Assembly: GCA_037447655.1 (NCBI GenBank)
Contig: JBBHKE010001197.1
Location: 171,501-235,500 of the forward strand
Length of the DNA: 64,000 nucleotides
Direction: 5' to 3'
From: Zygnema cylindricum
Taxonomy: Eukaryota; Streptophyta; Zygnematophyceae; Zygnematales; Zygnemataceae
Shown here: positions 10,261-22,911 of the stretch, piece after piece
How positions within the stretch are numbered: the first letter of the stretch is position 1
Layout: each line of letters starts with the position of its first letter
Program-made: the position numbers and the translations under genes
The notes under the pieces: generated by a model
Told to the model about the DNA's origin: nothing
The model's database searches: none
What the model saw: only the letters and a program-made list of their open reading frames with translations

Positions 10261-11324
10261 TAGACCGGGTTCCATAAGGCATTCATACTAAAAGTAAAGA
10301 CATGTTTACTGGTATGTTACATAACACCCCATCATGTCGTTCCATTAAACAACCATTTATATTCTTATTGGTACCATGTAGGCTTATGATGAGACGTAAT
10401 ATATTGTCAAAGATTTTTCAACCGCAAAATATGAGCTATATTTGTATGGGTGGGCGAGAATTAAGTGTTGTAAATGTGTACACAAATATTCTATTTGTAC
10501 GTGCGTATTATATCATCATTCGAACTTTGTTTTAATGTTATAAAACCAAAAATCTCTTCCACGACGGTCAATGGATGTCAAAGGGAGCATAAAAGAATAT
10601 TTTCCAGCAAAAAATTTCTCGTGGCTTTTGGTGGATTTGCATCCTCCTTGAAGGAACAAAGGTGGCCTATACGACGTGTAAGGTTGTTATCGCGTGCTCA
10701 TCGAGGATATTTTTTTAGCTTTCTAAGTGTACCAAATGTATACATCCTGTGTGTGGCTAGTGTAGGTGGCTAGTGTAGGATTGTCGCCACACCTTGATGG
10801 TTTGAGCGGTTGCGTTGAGGATTTGAAAAAAAAAAAATGATGATCAAAGTTTACGCCCCTAAGCTTGGCAAATCTTGACATATCTCCAGTAAAGATGTTC
10901 CCAAAAATATATAAAAAAATTGGTACGTAAAGGTATAAACCAATATGGCATTTACTATAAAACATCAACTTTTAACTAATTGAAGTCCATCCTTAAATAT
11001 ACAAAACAAAATCAACGCTACCTCATTGTTTATTTCCACTGAACTCTTAAACTCCTCTAATTCCTTGATACATTTGAAAAAGGACCAATGCTACGGTTTC
11101 GTGAAGAAAGGAAAGAAAACGCGTTTTTTGTGCATTTTTTGGGTGTAATACTCATTCAAGCGTCTAACAATTTCGAATCTTGGTTAAGCCATGTTGTTTT
11201 TTTTGTCAAAGAGGTGGATAATAATACTTTATTAGGTTAAAAATTTAATGTTTAAGTAGGTGGACAAGATTTGTTTTTGTATCAATCATGAAGAAGTTAT
11301 TCCATGTGGGATATACACGCACAA
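10261..11324. other. unassigned DNA
   Basis: Several short open frames occur on both strands, none with recognisable similarity or consistent codon use. No repeats stand out. Confidence 0.5.
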
Positions 11325-12348
11325 TGTAGAAATAAGTGGTTTTTGTTAGGTATTTTATAGGTCTCAGTTGTATAATATAAAAATAGGGAAGCAACAAAGG
11401 CAGCCTGCCTCTTACTCCTCTTTTAAGTCCCTATACTTGTCAAAATCACTAAATACTGGAGAGGGAGTAAGAGGCATGGCTGTATATGCTGTCCGAGGAC
11501 AAAAAAAAGAACATCCCAGGTAAGATTTACCAAAAAGGCTAGACAAACCCAGGATTTGATCTTGGTATTGTCAATCAGAGTAGCTAGTAGCCGTTAGCAT
11601 TTTCCTAAAGTCAAGGAACTGTGCTGAGATTTATAGGGTGTGATAGCTATTTAAAGATGTACTTGTAGAGAATTTCATTTAACTGAGAGAGCAAAATTCA
11701 GACATAGACATAGTTGTACACATAGTGCTAACTGAGGTACAGGACGAAACAAATGTTTCGAACATTTGTTACGACAACTAATATTATTAGCCGGTTTAGA
11801 TAAAATGACCATAATGCGAGCCGACATCACGGAATGGTCGTTTTGGCGGTTTTTGGCCATAGCCACACAAAGTGACACGTGGCGCTGTCTTATTGATTTG
11901 CGGCATCTCGAATAGCATCAAAACAATTCTGGTTGGGACAGGCATCAAGTTCTTCACCATGCTTAAAGTGGCCGTATAGGAAATACTCCGACACCAATAC
12001 CATTTTGTAATGAATAATTATTTGATTGGTGGCGTATTTCAGTAGAATGGGATTTCGAGAGGGATTTAGGACTTAGACAAATATTAGGTAGCCACTTCTC
12101 TCTTAAAGTGCATGTGTATAAATTGTCATCTTTGACCATCTTTAACTAACTGCTCAAAGGAGCAAATTGCTTAATTTTTTTTTCTAGCTGACTTATAGGA
12201 TCCTTGCATTCACTGGGGTGAAGTTTGTTCTATTTATTCTTTGTCTGTTTGGTTGTCATGCTTGATCAAACTCAAGTGGGTCAGGGCTATCCTAGTCGCT
12301 TCGTGTGAGTTGCTTACTCTCAAGTCCTATAGAGATCTCAGAGTTGCA
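11325..12348 (+). repeat. 5' LTR of copia H1 (family H)
   Basis: It begins TGTAGAAATAAG and ends GAGTTGCA, followed at once by the half-tRNA primer site. It holds the family-H set: an antisense tRNA-like block (11515-11605), an exact 10-base palindrome (11748-11770), a G-box TGACACGTGG (11873-11882) and a TATAAA (12117-12122). Length is 1,024 bases, close to H2 (1,047) and H3 (1,041). Confidence 0.85.
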
Positions 12349-12360
12349 CGTTATGGGCCC
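12349..12360 (+). other. half-tRNA primer-binding site of H1
   Basis: CGTTATGGGCCC adjoins the LTR end. It differs by one base from the family-H GGTTATGGGCCC. The ATG inside it opens the gag-like frame. Confidence 0.8.
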
Positions 12361-14617
12361 ACCCTGTAGGGTGCCCATCTTTAACAAAACATGCTTTATA
12401 TAGTAGGAAAGTATAACGACATAACATCTGTGCGAGAAAAGGTTTTGGGGGATAGTGAGTGAATGATTGAGGCGTCCATCTTAAGTGGACATTCCTATAG
12501 GGTTTGGAGGGAGCACATTTTCCAAGAAAGTAGATCTTGCTCCACTGGAGAGGAGAGAGAACGGAGGAAGTATTTTGATTGACAAAGGGAAGGAAATGGA
12601 TAAAGTCACCCCAATAACAACACCTATAGAAACCGTTTTGGCATTCATTTCACCTGTTTTGAGGAACGAGGAAAGTGATATTGATACTTGGGACTATAAT
12701 AACATGGGGGCAAAACACTTCATACCTTGTCAACTCACCTAACGACTTGCATCTCCTCACTTGCAAGTAGTAAAGGCATCCGATTTATAGGTAGCACTCG
12801 TAGATGTGTACTGAAGTGGTATGATTCAACATTAACAGCTAGTAGAATATAAAAGAGATGCATATGAATACAAAGGAAGGAAAATGTTAGATTTTTGAAA
12901 TGAGCTTGCTAGACTTTTTATAGTCCTAGAGAGTGTTGCACATGAAAAAACTGAAAAAATGAAAGTTAAGTGTTTACTTATGAAGTTACCAGATGACTAT
13001 GAGAATATAGTGAACCATGTACAAGATCTAGCGAAATTCAAGTGGACACGGAATTTTGTGGTATGGATGATTCTCGTCCGAGAGAATACGATCAAGATCC
13101 GAAGAGGAGGAAAGACGGGACAAGCCTTGGCAGCCGAAACCGATGGGAGGAAGTAGGACCCAAGGAAACCTATTTGGAAACTATGAAGGAGGGGGACAAA
13201 AAAATCATTGTGGTGAGTTCGCACCGAGGGTTAGAAAAGGGCTTTGTGACTTTTTTAAGAAACCAGGGCATTATATGGCGGAGTGCTCTAAGCTAACTAA
13301 ACTTTGGTTAAAGAAAGGGCAGATTGGTGAAACTGCGAAAAAAAGAAAAAGGCTAATGTAACACAAATACAATAGGAGGAATTGGAGGACGATGAGTTTT
13401 TGTTGGATGAGGGGATGGAGGTGAAGACTGAGGTCAAAATTCCACAAAAATAAAAATGTGCATTCGGAGGATAGACTAGTGAAGCACGTTTAATTGTGGA
13501 TGCAGGTGGTTCAATGCACATGTGCAAGGATAAACATATGTTTACAAAAATGAGAAAGATATTACCCAAAAGATAGAGTAAGGGGATGGTAGGGTAGTCA
13601 CTAGTAATTTGGTAGGATCAGTAGATATGAAAGTGTAAGTGGAAAGAAAGACATTCATAGTTACATTCTCTGTTGTGTTCTTTATTCTTGAGTTGAAAGA
13701 AATCTCATCTCATCATCTATGTTAGATGATAAGGGTTTTGAAAATAACATTGGAAATGGAATCTTTACTGCTAACTTTGAGGATGAAGTTTATTTCACTC
13801 TAGAAAAGGTAGCAAAAGAATGTTTCGGGTGATTTTAAGCTATGAGAAAATGAAAATTTATTATGTTGGTGCTTATTATATTATGATATGGCATAAGAGA
13901 CTTGGACATGTGCATTTAAACATGTTAAAGTAAAATAAAAAGATGGGAGCACTGGAAGGAATCTAGTTTGGGGAAAGTGAGAAACTAAGTGACTGTAGTG
14001 GGTGTACTCAAGGTAAGTCCCAAATGTTCCCTTTTCCTTATAAAAGAGAAAAAGACCTAGATCTAGTACAAATAGACATCTAGGGATCGGCAAAAGCTTC
14101 TTCATGTGGAGGTAAGAGGTTTATGATGACCATTACCGATGATTAGTCTCGTTATTCAATAATGTATTTTTTGAAAAATGAAATAGAGGCTCCAAAGTAT
14201 GTTGAGGAATACAAGGCTTGGAGTGAGAAACTCCATGAAACCTCAATGAAGAGAGTGAGGAGTGATAATGGTGGAGAATATACATTTTACCAGTTTGAGG
14301 ATTTCTTAAGAGAAAGAGTAAAACATCAAAAGACATTCCTTGAAAATCCTGAAAAAAAAGGTGTAGCCAAGAGATTAAATAGAACATTAAATGACATTGT
14401 CAAGAGTATGTTCTCAAATAAGAAGATAGGAAAAAGGTAATAGGCTGAGGCAAAAATTTGTGCAAACTACCTCAAAAAAAAAGTTCTAACCTCGGGAGTT
14501 AAATGCCAAACACTGTATGAGAGATGGACTAGCCGAAAACATATGTATCACACTCATAGGTTTTCAGCAATCAGGTGTGTGTTTCGTCAAAGTACAGATC
14601 GGTCCAATTGGAAGTAG
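12349..14617 (+). pseudogene. copia H1 gag, protease and integrase remains (first part)
   Basis: A heavily broken gag-pol is aligned by eye to H2 and H3. Gag starts at the ATG in the primer site (MGPP..VPIFN). A zinc knuckle lies near 13240-13295 (CDFFKKPGHYMAEC; the second Cys is lost). The protease is near 13490-13525 (IVDAGGSMHMC). The pre-integrase is near 13875-13910 (MIWHKRLGHV). Integrase carries RSDNGGEYT near 14260 and continues to NWK at about 14614. There are frequent stops and frameshifts. At 14614-14617 the family-D insertion starts, and H1 resumes at 20754 with the next residues. Confidence 0.8.
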
Positions 14618-15521
14618 GTGTTGTTCTACGACCACCGGTGTAGGTGGAGGAGCAGCAGTAGTAGTAGAAGTAGACATGATACACTCTCAGAAACTATCAA
14701 GAATCCTACCAAACAGCTGTTTTCAAGTGCTGACCAATTCTAGCAAAAGAATCCAAACCTCACAAAACTATATCAGAATATAGAGTAGCATAAAAAATGA
14801 CAACTCCCAAAGTTTCAACACAAATGACCAGACAACACTCAAGATATAATACTCAGAAGTTTTCCAAAAACTGTTTGAAGTTTTACAAAAAACATTCTAA
14901 GTCCTAACTCTTATACTCTTAGTGAGTATCTACTTTTAGTTGTCCTTTTACATAATGTTGCACCGCCGATACAGGTGTTCCTAAGAGATATGTACAAAAC
15001 ACAAAACTACCACTGAGATCTAATTACTTTTATTCACGCTAAAACTAATTTACCACTGTACAATCACATTACTGAGAATCTGTACTAAGTGATTATACAA
15101 ATACTCGCCGCCGGTTAGTTACGTTTGTCCGGATATGTGCACTCAGTCATTGTAAAGACATTTGTCAGTAAGTCATCTGTGAATCTCGTCCGTTGACACG
15201 ATTCTGTTCAACCATAGCAGCGCAGTCCAGTTCCAGATCATATTCGAATATCCGCAGCTTCGCCGCAGCTGCGTTGTCCGATACCAAAAATAGCCGCAGC
15301 TGCGTTTGTCTTGTTGCGTAGCAACTGCGTTGGTCCATACGAACCATATCAAAAATAACTGAAGCTGCGCTTGTTCCATTTGCGTCGTAGTTGCGCTGTT
15401 GAAATACTGTGGGGTACCATTAAAACTCTTATTGTGCTTCAAGTGACGACGCGTGTCCCTATAGATCTATTTTCCCGCCGTCTTATGAATTTGCAAAGAC
15501 TTAAGCTTTCAAAAACCAATA
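14618..15521 (-). repeat. family-D LTR plus truncated D2 leader and gag start
   Basis: On the minus strand this reads: LTR start at 15521 (just after the polypurine tract of D1), LTR body, untranslated leader, then the start of a gag (STSTTTAAPPP-like, Thr/Pro-rich) that stops abruptly at about 14618. The block thus serves as 3' LTR of D1 and also carries the 5' start of a second copy, D2. CAGCTGCG-type repeats fill 15190-15680, partly outside the LTR. Confidence 0.7.
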
Positions 15522-15531
15522 CTCCCCTAAA
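15522..15531 (-). other. polypurine tract of copia D1
   Basis: The minus strand reads TTTAGGGGAG directly before the 3' LTR start. Confidence 0.75.
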
Positions 15532-15784
15532 GCCTTAGACTCAGTGTATAAGCGCAGCTGCGATGTTGTACTTAGTGCATCATGGCAGCTTAGCAGCGCA
15601 ACATGGTAACATAGCAGCGCAGCTATAGCAGCGCAACATGGCAAGAGAGCAGTGCAGCGAACCAACTAATCACCTGGGTCCACTACATCCTAATTTTGGG
15701 CTATCGCAGCATGGTAGTATCGCACTAGAGCTAATCACCTATTCACCCAATCCTATAGCATTCCTACAATAGTTCAGCTAGGGA

Positions 15785-18700
15785 GCAGGAAGAGCTTTAG
15801 TAAGCATATCAGCAACCATTTTTGCATCTGGCAGATAGCATAATGTGATCACCCTAGAAAACACTTTTTCTCTTACAAAGTGTTATCGTACATCCATGTG
15901 CTTACTCTTGAAGTGGTGACTTGGGTTAGAGGAAATGGCAATGGCAGCCTGGTTACCACACCAGATCACATGTGGCCCAACCTGCATGTATCCTAGTTCT
16001 TGTAACATGGATTTTACCCATAAGAGTTCTTTGAGGGCCGAGCTTGCTCTCATATATTCTGATTCTATTGTCGACTGCGCTGTAACCTTTTGAAGTTTGC
16101 TGCTCCAACATCACGTTCCGTTCTTAATCTGCAAAACGAATCCTGTGGTGGATTTTCGGCTTGGCATATCGCCATAGCTTGCATCACTCCACGTTTGCAG
16201 CTTCACTTCTCCTCCGCCTAGTGTGAGTTTGAGGTCTTTTGTCCCTGCCAAATATCTTAAGACTCTCTTTGTTGCATCAAAATCAGATTTTCTTGGATTC
16301 AATAGACTCCTGCTCAGTACCCCGACTGCCCCAGCAATGTCAGGACGGGTACAGTTCATGAAATATATTAAGCTTCCCCCTATCTGTGTGTAAGGTATTT
16401 TTTTCATAGAATCATTCTCCCCTGACTCTGAATACTCGCTAACAATGACACCTGGTATTGTCTCTTCTCCCTCTAACTTCTGCCGATTTTCCATTGGAGT
16501 TAGACATCCTTTTGTCCCCCGCCTTCCATACTCATCTAACATGTTTCCAACAGCCTGTTTTTTAGTCAATTTTATTACTTTTTTATTTCTTTCCCTTTCT
16601 ACCTGAATACCCAAAATGTATTTTGCCTCACCAAGATCTTTCATCTCGAATCGTGAGTTTAAAGTTGTTTTGATTTTGTTGATTTCAGCCATTGATTTGC
16701 TGATTAATAGTAAATCATCTGCATACACTGCTATATACACTATCCCATTTTCACCCTTTAGAACGTAGACAGAGTGATCAAAACTTATCCTTTGAAATCT
16801 TAGGCTAGTTAGGAATTCATCAAGCTTCAGATTCCACTGTCTGGGGGCCTGTTTTAGGCCGTACAAAGATTTTAGCAACTTGCATACTAAGTGCTCTTTT
16901 CCTGGTTCTGCATACTTTTCAGGCTGCTGCATTTAAATGGTCTCCTCTAGTTCTCCATGCAAAAATGTTATCTTTACATTCATCAGATGTATTTCCATTT
17001 CCTCTATAGCATATAGGGACAACCAAATCCTAACTGTCGGAAATCTTACAACCGAAGAGAATGTTTCTTCAAAATCGAATCCTTCCTTTTGATTATAACC
17101 CTTTGCCACAAGTCCGGCCTTATATCGTTCAATGGTGTTATCGGGATTTAAGTTCACCTTGAATACCCATTTGCTGCCGATCGCCTTTCGGTCTGGAGGA
17201 AGTTCCACAAGCACCCATGTTACGGCCTCCATGATCGACTTCATTTCGTCGTTTGCTGCCTCCATCCAGTGATTTCGCTCTGGTGATGAGAAGGCCTCTT
17301 GGATGGTCAAGGGCTCCCTTGAGGCTGTCGAGTAGGCAAAGTGAGAGCTAGCTAAAAGGCGGCTGCTTCCCCCCGGAAATTTTGATGCTGAGATCGTCAG
17401 ATGCCGTGCATTGCGTTGATTGCGCTGGTTGCGCTGGTTGCGATCAGTGTGTAGCTGATTGCGCTGGTTGCGATCCGCATGTATTGACTGTTGTTGGTCC
17501 GGTTGGATCTCAACTTGTTGAGGAAGTTGGAAAGAGTCTGACTCCGGAGTCACCACCGGAGACTATTGCACCTGCGGGACAATATCTTGCATGCAATCTA
17601 AAATGACATACTCCTGTACTTTTTGTTCTTTTTGCTGCTCTGTCATTTAAAATAAATCTATCGAGTCTAGTTCATCTTTGACAATGATATTCCTTCATAC
17701 AACTATTTTTTGCCTCTCAAACACAAAGACTTTGTAACCTTTTGAGTGATCATCATATCCTAACAAAATACCCGGTAATCCTTTCGGTTCCATTTTCCAT
17801 CTGTCCGTAGATGTATCTAAGATATAACATTTACTACCAAAGACTTTGAAATGGCTAACATCAGGTTTGCAACCTGTCCAGATCTCGTAAGGAGTAGATT
17901 CTAGCGATCTTGATCCTATCCTATTTTTAATATAAACTGCACAATTTAGAGCCTCAACCTAGAATTCCGGATCCACATTTTTATCTGCGAGCATCGACCT
18001 AGAGCTCTCCGTGAGAGTTCTATTTAGTCTTTGCGACACCCCGTTTTGTTCCGGTGAATATAGAACAGTCAGTAGATGACTTATACCTTCGTCGAGTAAA
18101 AAGGTTTCAAATTCTTTCGATGTATATTCACCACCATTGTCCGATCTGAGCTGCAAAATAGGTAAATCAAGAAGTTTTTCAACATATGCTTTATAGTGCT
18201 TGAAGTGACCAAATACTTCACTCTTCTCCTTCATGAAGTAAACTTTTGTAAACTTGGAGAAATCATCTGTGAAAATGACCATATATTTCATTCCCCCGGC
18301 AGATGGAACCTTCGTTGGACCAAAAACATCCGAATGGATTTGTTGTAAACGTATCGTGGACCGATGCTCAGTCTCTTTAGGAAATGGTAGTCTGTGGATT
18401 TTGCCCAAAGCGCAGCCATCACATGTTTTGACCGGCTGATCTGTGATTAAGACACCCTCTATTTTTCCAGCAAATACCATTTTTCTCAAACTATCATAGT
18501 TTACATGGCCTAATCATTTATGCCACAACACATCTGAATGCAAAACACTGGAGTACAGAACATCATTCTCCTTGGAATTAGCAATATCCATTCGGTACAA
18601 CTTGCTATTATCTCTAGTACCTGTAACTGCGACTTTGCGATTTTTGCTAACAACCTGCCTACCATTTTTCAAATTAACCTCAAAGCCTTTACTCTCTACT

Positions 18701-19958
18701 AAAGATGTAGAAAACAGATTTTTCTTAAAGTCACGCACAAATAAGACATTGTGAAGAGTCCTTTCAGTTGCTTTGCCCTCCACATCCGCTAGCAAAGACA
18801 CATCACCCACAGCACGAGTCTGAACACTCATTTCACAAGCATAATAAATATTTTTCTCCGGCGTTGTTTTCAGATTTTTGAAGATGGCTTTGTTCCAGCA
18901 CATGTGGGCTAACGCTCCTGTATCCATTATCCATCCAGGGTCTTTCGCGCCCTCCATCGCTGCCGCCATAGCGAATAGATCCGTGTCATCCTCCTTAGAA
19001 AATGTCACAGTCTCATCCTGGAGTGATGAAGACGCTGAAAACAGTGCATTTCCATGAGGTGTAGGCCCCGTGAAATTTTTGTAAAACTGACTTTGTTGCC
19101 ATCCCGGCCTGTATAGACCACTATCGTTAGCTTTTTTAAGCTTAGGACAAAATTTGTATCCATGACCTCTCTCACTAAAATAAAAACATACATTGTTGGA
19201 TTGTCTATTTCCACCTTGATTAAACTATCTAAACTGATTAGACTGATTTCTTTGCTGATTAAACTATCCTTTCCTCTCAGAGTCTGAATTAAAAGCCTTT
19301 ACCTGCTCAACATTGACTATATTAGATGTAGCTTCTTCTTCTAGCAAAATATTGATGGCTGACTGTAAAGTCCAGCTAGCTTTATCTTTTTTTTAAGCAT
19401 ATCAAATGTTTTTTTCATTCTACAAGGGAGACCCCTCATGAGCAACGCTGCCTGTTGAAACTGAGGAAACTCCCCACCTGCACAAGCATGTGCATCTACA
19501 AGGATGCGAAACTTGTTAGAATATTCAGCCATTGTACCGCCAAACTTGTTAGAATATTCAACCATTGTACCGCCAGTGTACTTATAGTCCCAAATTTTTC
19601 CAGCCAATAAGAGTTTTTCCTGGACATTAGCTTTTTCATAATCATTTTTAAGAGATTTCCAAATATTAATTGTTTTTTTCATTTTTATCTGAGACATAGC
19701 TAAGTCCGAAGATATACAGAATTTTAGAATAGAACGAGCTTGCGTATTTTTCTTAAACCATGACGGATCAGATTCATCCAGAGAACCATCGAATATGTCG
19801 AAGTGATTGACATTCTCAAAATGTGTCTCCACTATATCCGCCCATTAAAAATACTTTTCCCCCAAAAATATAAGAATTCTTGATAAAAGGCCCATAACAT
19901 GTTGTTCTACGACCACCGGTGCAGGTGGAGGAGCAGTAGTAGTAGTAGAAGTAGACAT
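15785..19958 (-). pseudogene. copia D1 gag-pol (family D)
   Basis: Minus strand, parts in copia order. Gag starts from ATG at 19958 with a Thr/Pro-rich start. A zinc knuckle sits near 19130-19200 (CFYF..GHGYKFC; the second Cys is replaced by Phe). Protease WIMDTGALAHMC is near 18895-18935. Pre-integrase and integrase include CDGCALGK near 18420 and RSDNGGEYTSKEF near 18120-18155. RT lies at 16933-17300 and 16111-16932, with the active-site motif YADD near 16715-16730. RNase H reaches about 15785. Breaks include a TAA near 16930 just after the ELEET block and several stops and frameshifts. The element sits inside H1's integrase. Confidence 0.85.
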
Positions 19959-20753
19959 GATACACTCTCAGAAGCGATCAAGAATCCTACCAAAGAGCTA
20001 TTTTCAAGTGTTCACCAATTCTTGCAAAAGCATCCAAACCTCACAAAACTAGATCAGAATATAGAGTAGCATAAACAGTGACAACTCCTGAAGTTTCAAC
20101 ATAATTGACACGACAATACTCAAGATATAATACTTATAAGTTTCCCAAAAACTGTTTGCAATTTTACTACTTGGAAGTCTGGATACATAAAATGTTCAAA
20201 GTCGTAAGTCTTATACTGTTGGCGTTGTACCGCCGATACAAGTGTACCTGAGAGGACGTCTAAAATCAACCCGTCTATTGAGATCTACGTGTTCCTAATC
20301 CTGTCAACCCAATCTATCATCGTACAGTCAATATTACTCAGAATATATATTAAGTGATTGTACAAATACTTGTTGGGTAAGTCACTTGTAATATTCCTAT
20401 GAATCTCGTCAGTTGACTCGATTCATATAGATCGCAGTTGCGTTGTCGTGTACCAAATCACATTTATATCATCTGCGAATGCGGTGTCCCGTACTGAATC
20501 ATATCCCAAAGAATAATAGTTGCGTTGTATGTACGGATCATATCAAAAGTAACCGCAGCTGTGTTGTCTTGTTTGTGTCGCAGCTTCGCTGCTGCGCTGC
20601 TTTGTCTGCATAGTAGCTGCGCTGCTATTTCTGCAAAGCACCTGCGTTGACCTTTACTGTACTCAAGTTATGACGCATATCCTTAAACTACAAATTACTA
20701 CCTTTCTACCGTTCTACTAATATACCGAGACTTAAAGCTTTCCAAAATCAACA
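19959..20753 (-). repeat. 5' LTR and leader of copia D1
   Basis: The minus strand begins TGTTGATTTTGG at 20753, matching the start of the D3 LTR (54347). It holds GCAGCTGCG-type repeats (20430-20660) and a leader shared with D2 and D3. The exact LTR/leader border and the primer site could not be set, because every copy seen is followed by the same leader. Confidence 0.7.
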
Positions 20754-21198
20754 GTTAGATCTTAAAGGAAAACCACGATACCTGTAAGGATATGATAAGG
20801 ATGTAAAAGGTTATATAGTTTATAGACATATAGATAAGTATGACAACCTTGCAAGCACAAATCAGACCGAGAAGAAACCAGCAGTGGAACCTCAAATGAC
20901 AACACAGCCAAAGGCGGTAGACGTGGTGGAAATTAAAACGGAACCAAGGGACAGAAGAGAAGCTCAAACCGCTCTGAAAAATCCATTGCATCCATTTATT
21001 CTAGCATCATATTTTAAACGAGGAAGGTTGAGCATCAAAAATTTGCGCAAAAAACAAGTTAATAACAAGGTAACCAAATTGTCTCACCTAGTTGAACCCC
21101 AAACTTATGGAGAGGTGATGAATTGTCTTGAAAGGAACCAATGGAAGACAACTATGAATGAGGAGATGGCCTCAATTATGTCAGCCGATACACGGGAG
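20754..21198 (+). pseudogene. copia H1 remains (second part: integrase end, linker, RT start)
   Basis: The sequence resumes exactly where H1 stopped at 14614. It runs through the GKP/GYD..VKGY block, the linker, and an RT start with ERNQWKTTMNEEMASIM near 21128-21180. It ends near 21198, where an antisense family-H LTR fragment takes over. This continuity shows that the D block is an insertion into H1. Confidence 0.75.
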
Positions 21199-22027
21199 CT
21201 ACCCAAGCAATTTGCTCCTTTGCGTAGTAAATTATTAATCGTCAAAGATGACCATCTTATACAAGATCTCTTTGGGAGAGAGGCGGCTATTTAAGGATTT
21301 ATTTAAGTCTTAAACCCCTAGCTTAACCCCCTACTACTTGAGTACGGCACCAATCAGATATGTATAAAAAACAAAAAGGTACTAGTGACGGATTACTTTC
21401 TGTACGACCATTGTACGGCAATGCCAAGAAGTTGACGTCTGTCTTGTCCAAACTTATCCTAGTGCTATTCGAAAATGCTACAAACCTATGAGACAGCGCC
21501 ACGTGTCAAGTGGTGTGGTTGTGACTGAAAAACCGCCAAAGTGGCCATTTTGCGATGTCGCCTCGCACCGTGGCTGTCCGATCCAAACCGGATTTTAATA
21601 CTTGGCGTCAAAACAAATGTTCGGAACATTTGTTTCGTGCGTCTTTCGCACTATGTGTACAAATCTCTAAAGTCTGTTAGCTCAGTTTAATGAAATTCTT
21701 TACAAATACACCTTTAAATAGTTTTCAAACCATGTTTGTCTCAACACATGTACTAGACTTATAGGATACAAACTAGCGACTGTTGGCTACTCTGACGAAC
21801 AGTAGGTACGAGGATCAGATCCTGGGTTTGTCAACCGTTTTTGGTATCTCTAACCTAAACAACTCCCTGTCTCCTTAGACAAAGTAGGCACCCATTGCTC
21901 TAACTCCCTCTCGAGTATTCAATGATTGCGACAAGTGTGGGGACTTGAGAGAGGCGTTAGAGGCAGGTTGCCTCTGCTTCCTTACTGCTTTTTATGTAAT
22001 ACCTAACAGAAACCACTAATTTCTATA
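21199..22027 (-). repeat. antisense family-H LTR fragment
   Basis: It aligns along its length with the antisense LTRs of H2. It has the GGGAGAGAGG block (21270), G-box GCCACGTGTCA (21497-21507), a 12-base palindrome (21611-21635), the tRNA-like block (21770-21845) and the terminal CTAATTTCTATA. About 180 bases of its 3' (U5) end are missing at the junction with H1. Confidence 0.75.
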
Positions 22028-22869
22028 GTTCACCCTCATTTGGTCTTTGTTCAGTTGCGCGCTTCGCTCTTTTCCTTTTACGATATTTGCGTATGATGTT
22101 CTCGCGTTGGGATGTTGTCTCTTGGGCTTTGACTGTATTGTGTCTTGCGGCTGCTAGTCCCCGTGGTGGATTACACCCTGCGTCCATGCATTCAATACGG
22201 TTATACATGCATGTCCTTGTATGTCCTTGTATGTCCTTGTGTCCTTCTACCGTACTTTGAATTTGTGCATTGTGACACTATATCCGGTGGGACACATCCG
22301 CACATCCGGACACATTGGACCATAGTTCAAAAGTAGGTGAAAGTAGGCCCTTTCAATATGCCTATTGTATGCAAAACATACACTATGACCTTAAGACCCA
22401 TATTGTATTCGGATCTATTCAGACCAATGAAAACATTCGGACCAATTTTTTTTATTTACACCGTCAGATTCGGACGATCGGACGGTCGCTGATCAAAGTA
22501 GCTATCTAAGAAGATCACATGAAAAGCCCATAACACAGCTTACGTTAAAGGCGCCGACCAAAGGCCTATCATAAAAACGCCTACTTTTGAACTAAGCATT
22601 GGACCAATCCGTCGACGTCGCTTTCGTAGTCGCTGTCGTGGTCTTTTTCATTCACTGTTTCGGTCGCGGGACTACGCTTCACATTGCGGTCGCGGGACTA
22701 CGCTTCTGTACTGCTTGTACACGGTTTACGTCCCGTCCATACTGCGGACGGTCAACGCCTAAAATATAAGTTACCTGGTCGTGTCGGTGTGGTCGTGTCC
22801 GTGGTCGCCGTCGGAACATAAGATTACGTACTGTATTCGTACGACGTCCGTACTGCGGACTGACAGAGA

Positions 22870-22911
22870 GCGGAAAGTAGACACCGCCTTGCGGAAAGTA
22901 GACACCGCCTT
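22870..22911. repeat. exact 21-base tandem duplication
   Basis: GCGGAAAGTAGACACCGCCT plus T occurs twice without a gap (22870-22890, 22891-22911). Confidence 0.9.

Noticed and set aside
16920-16935. Family-D stop near the ELEET block (also 57998-58000) as a second conserved leaky stop
   Set aside because: The stops fall at different codons in D1 and D3, so they look like separate decay mutations.
22870-22911. CRISPR-like repeat
   Set aside because: Only two adjacent units without spacers; a simple tandem duplication.
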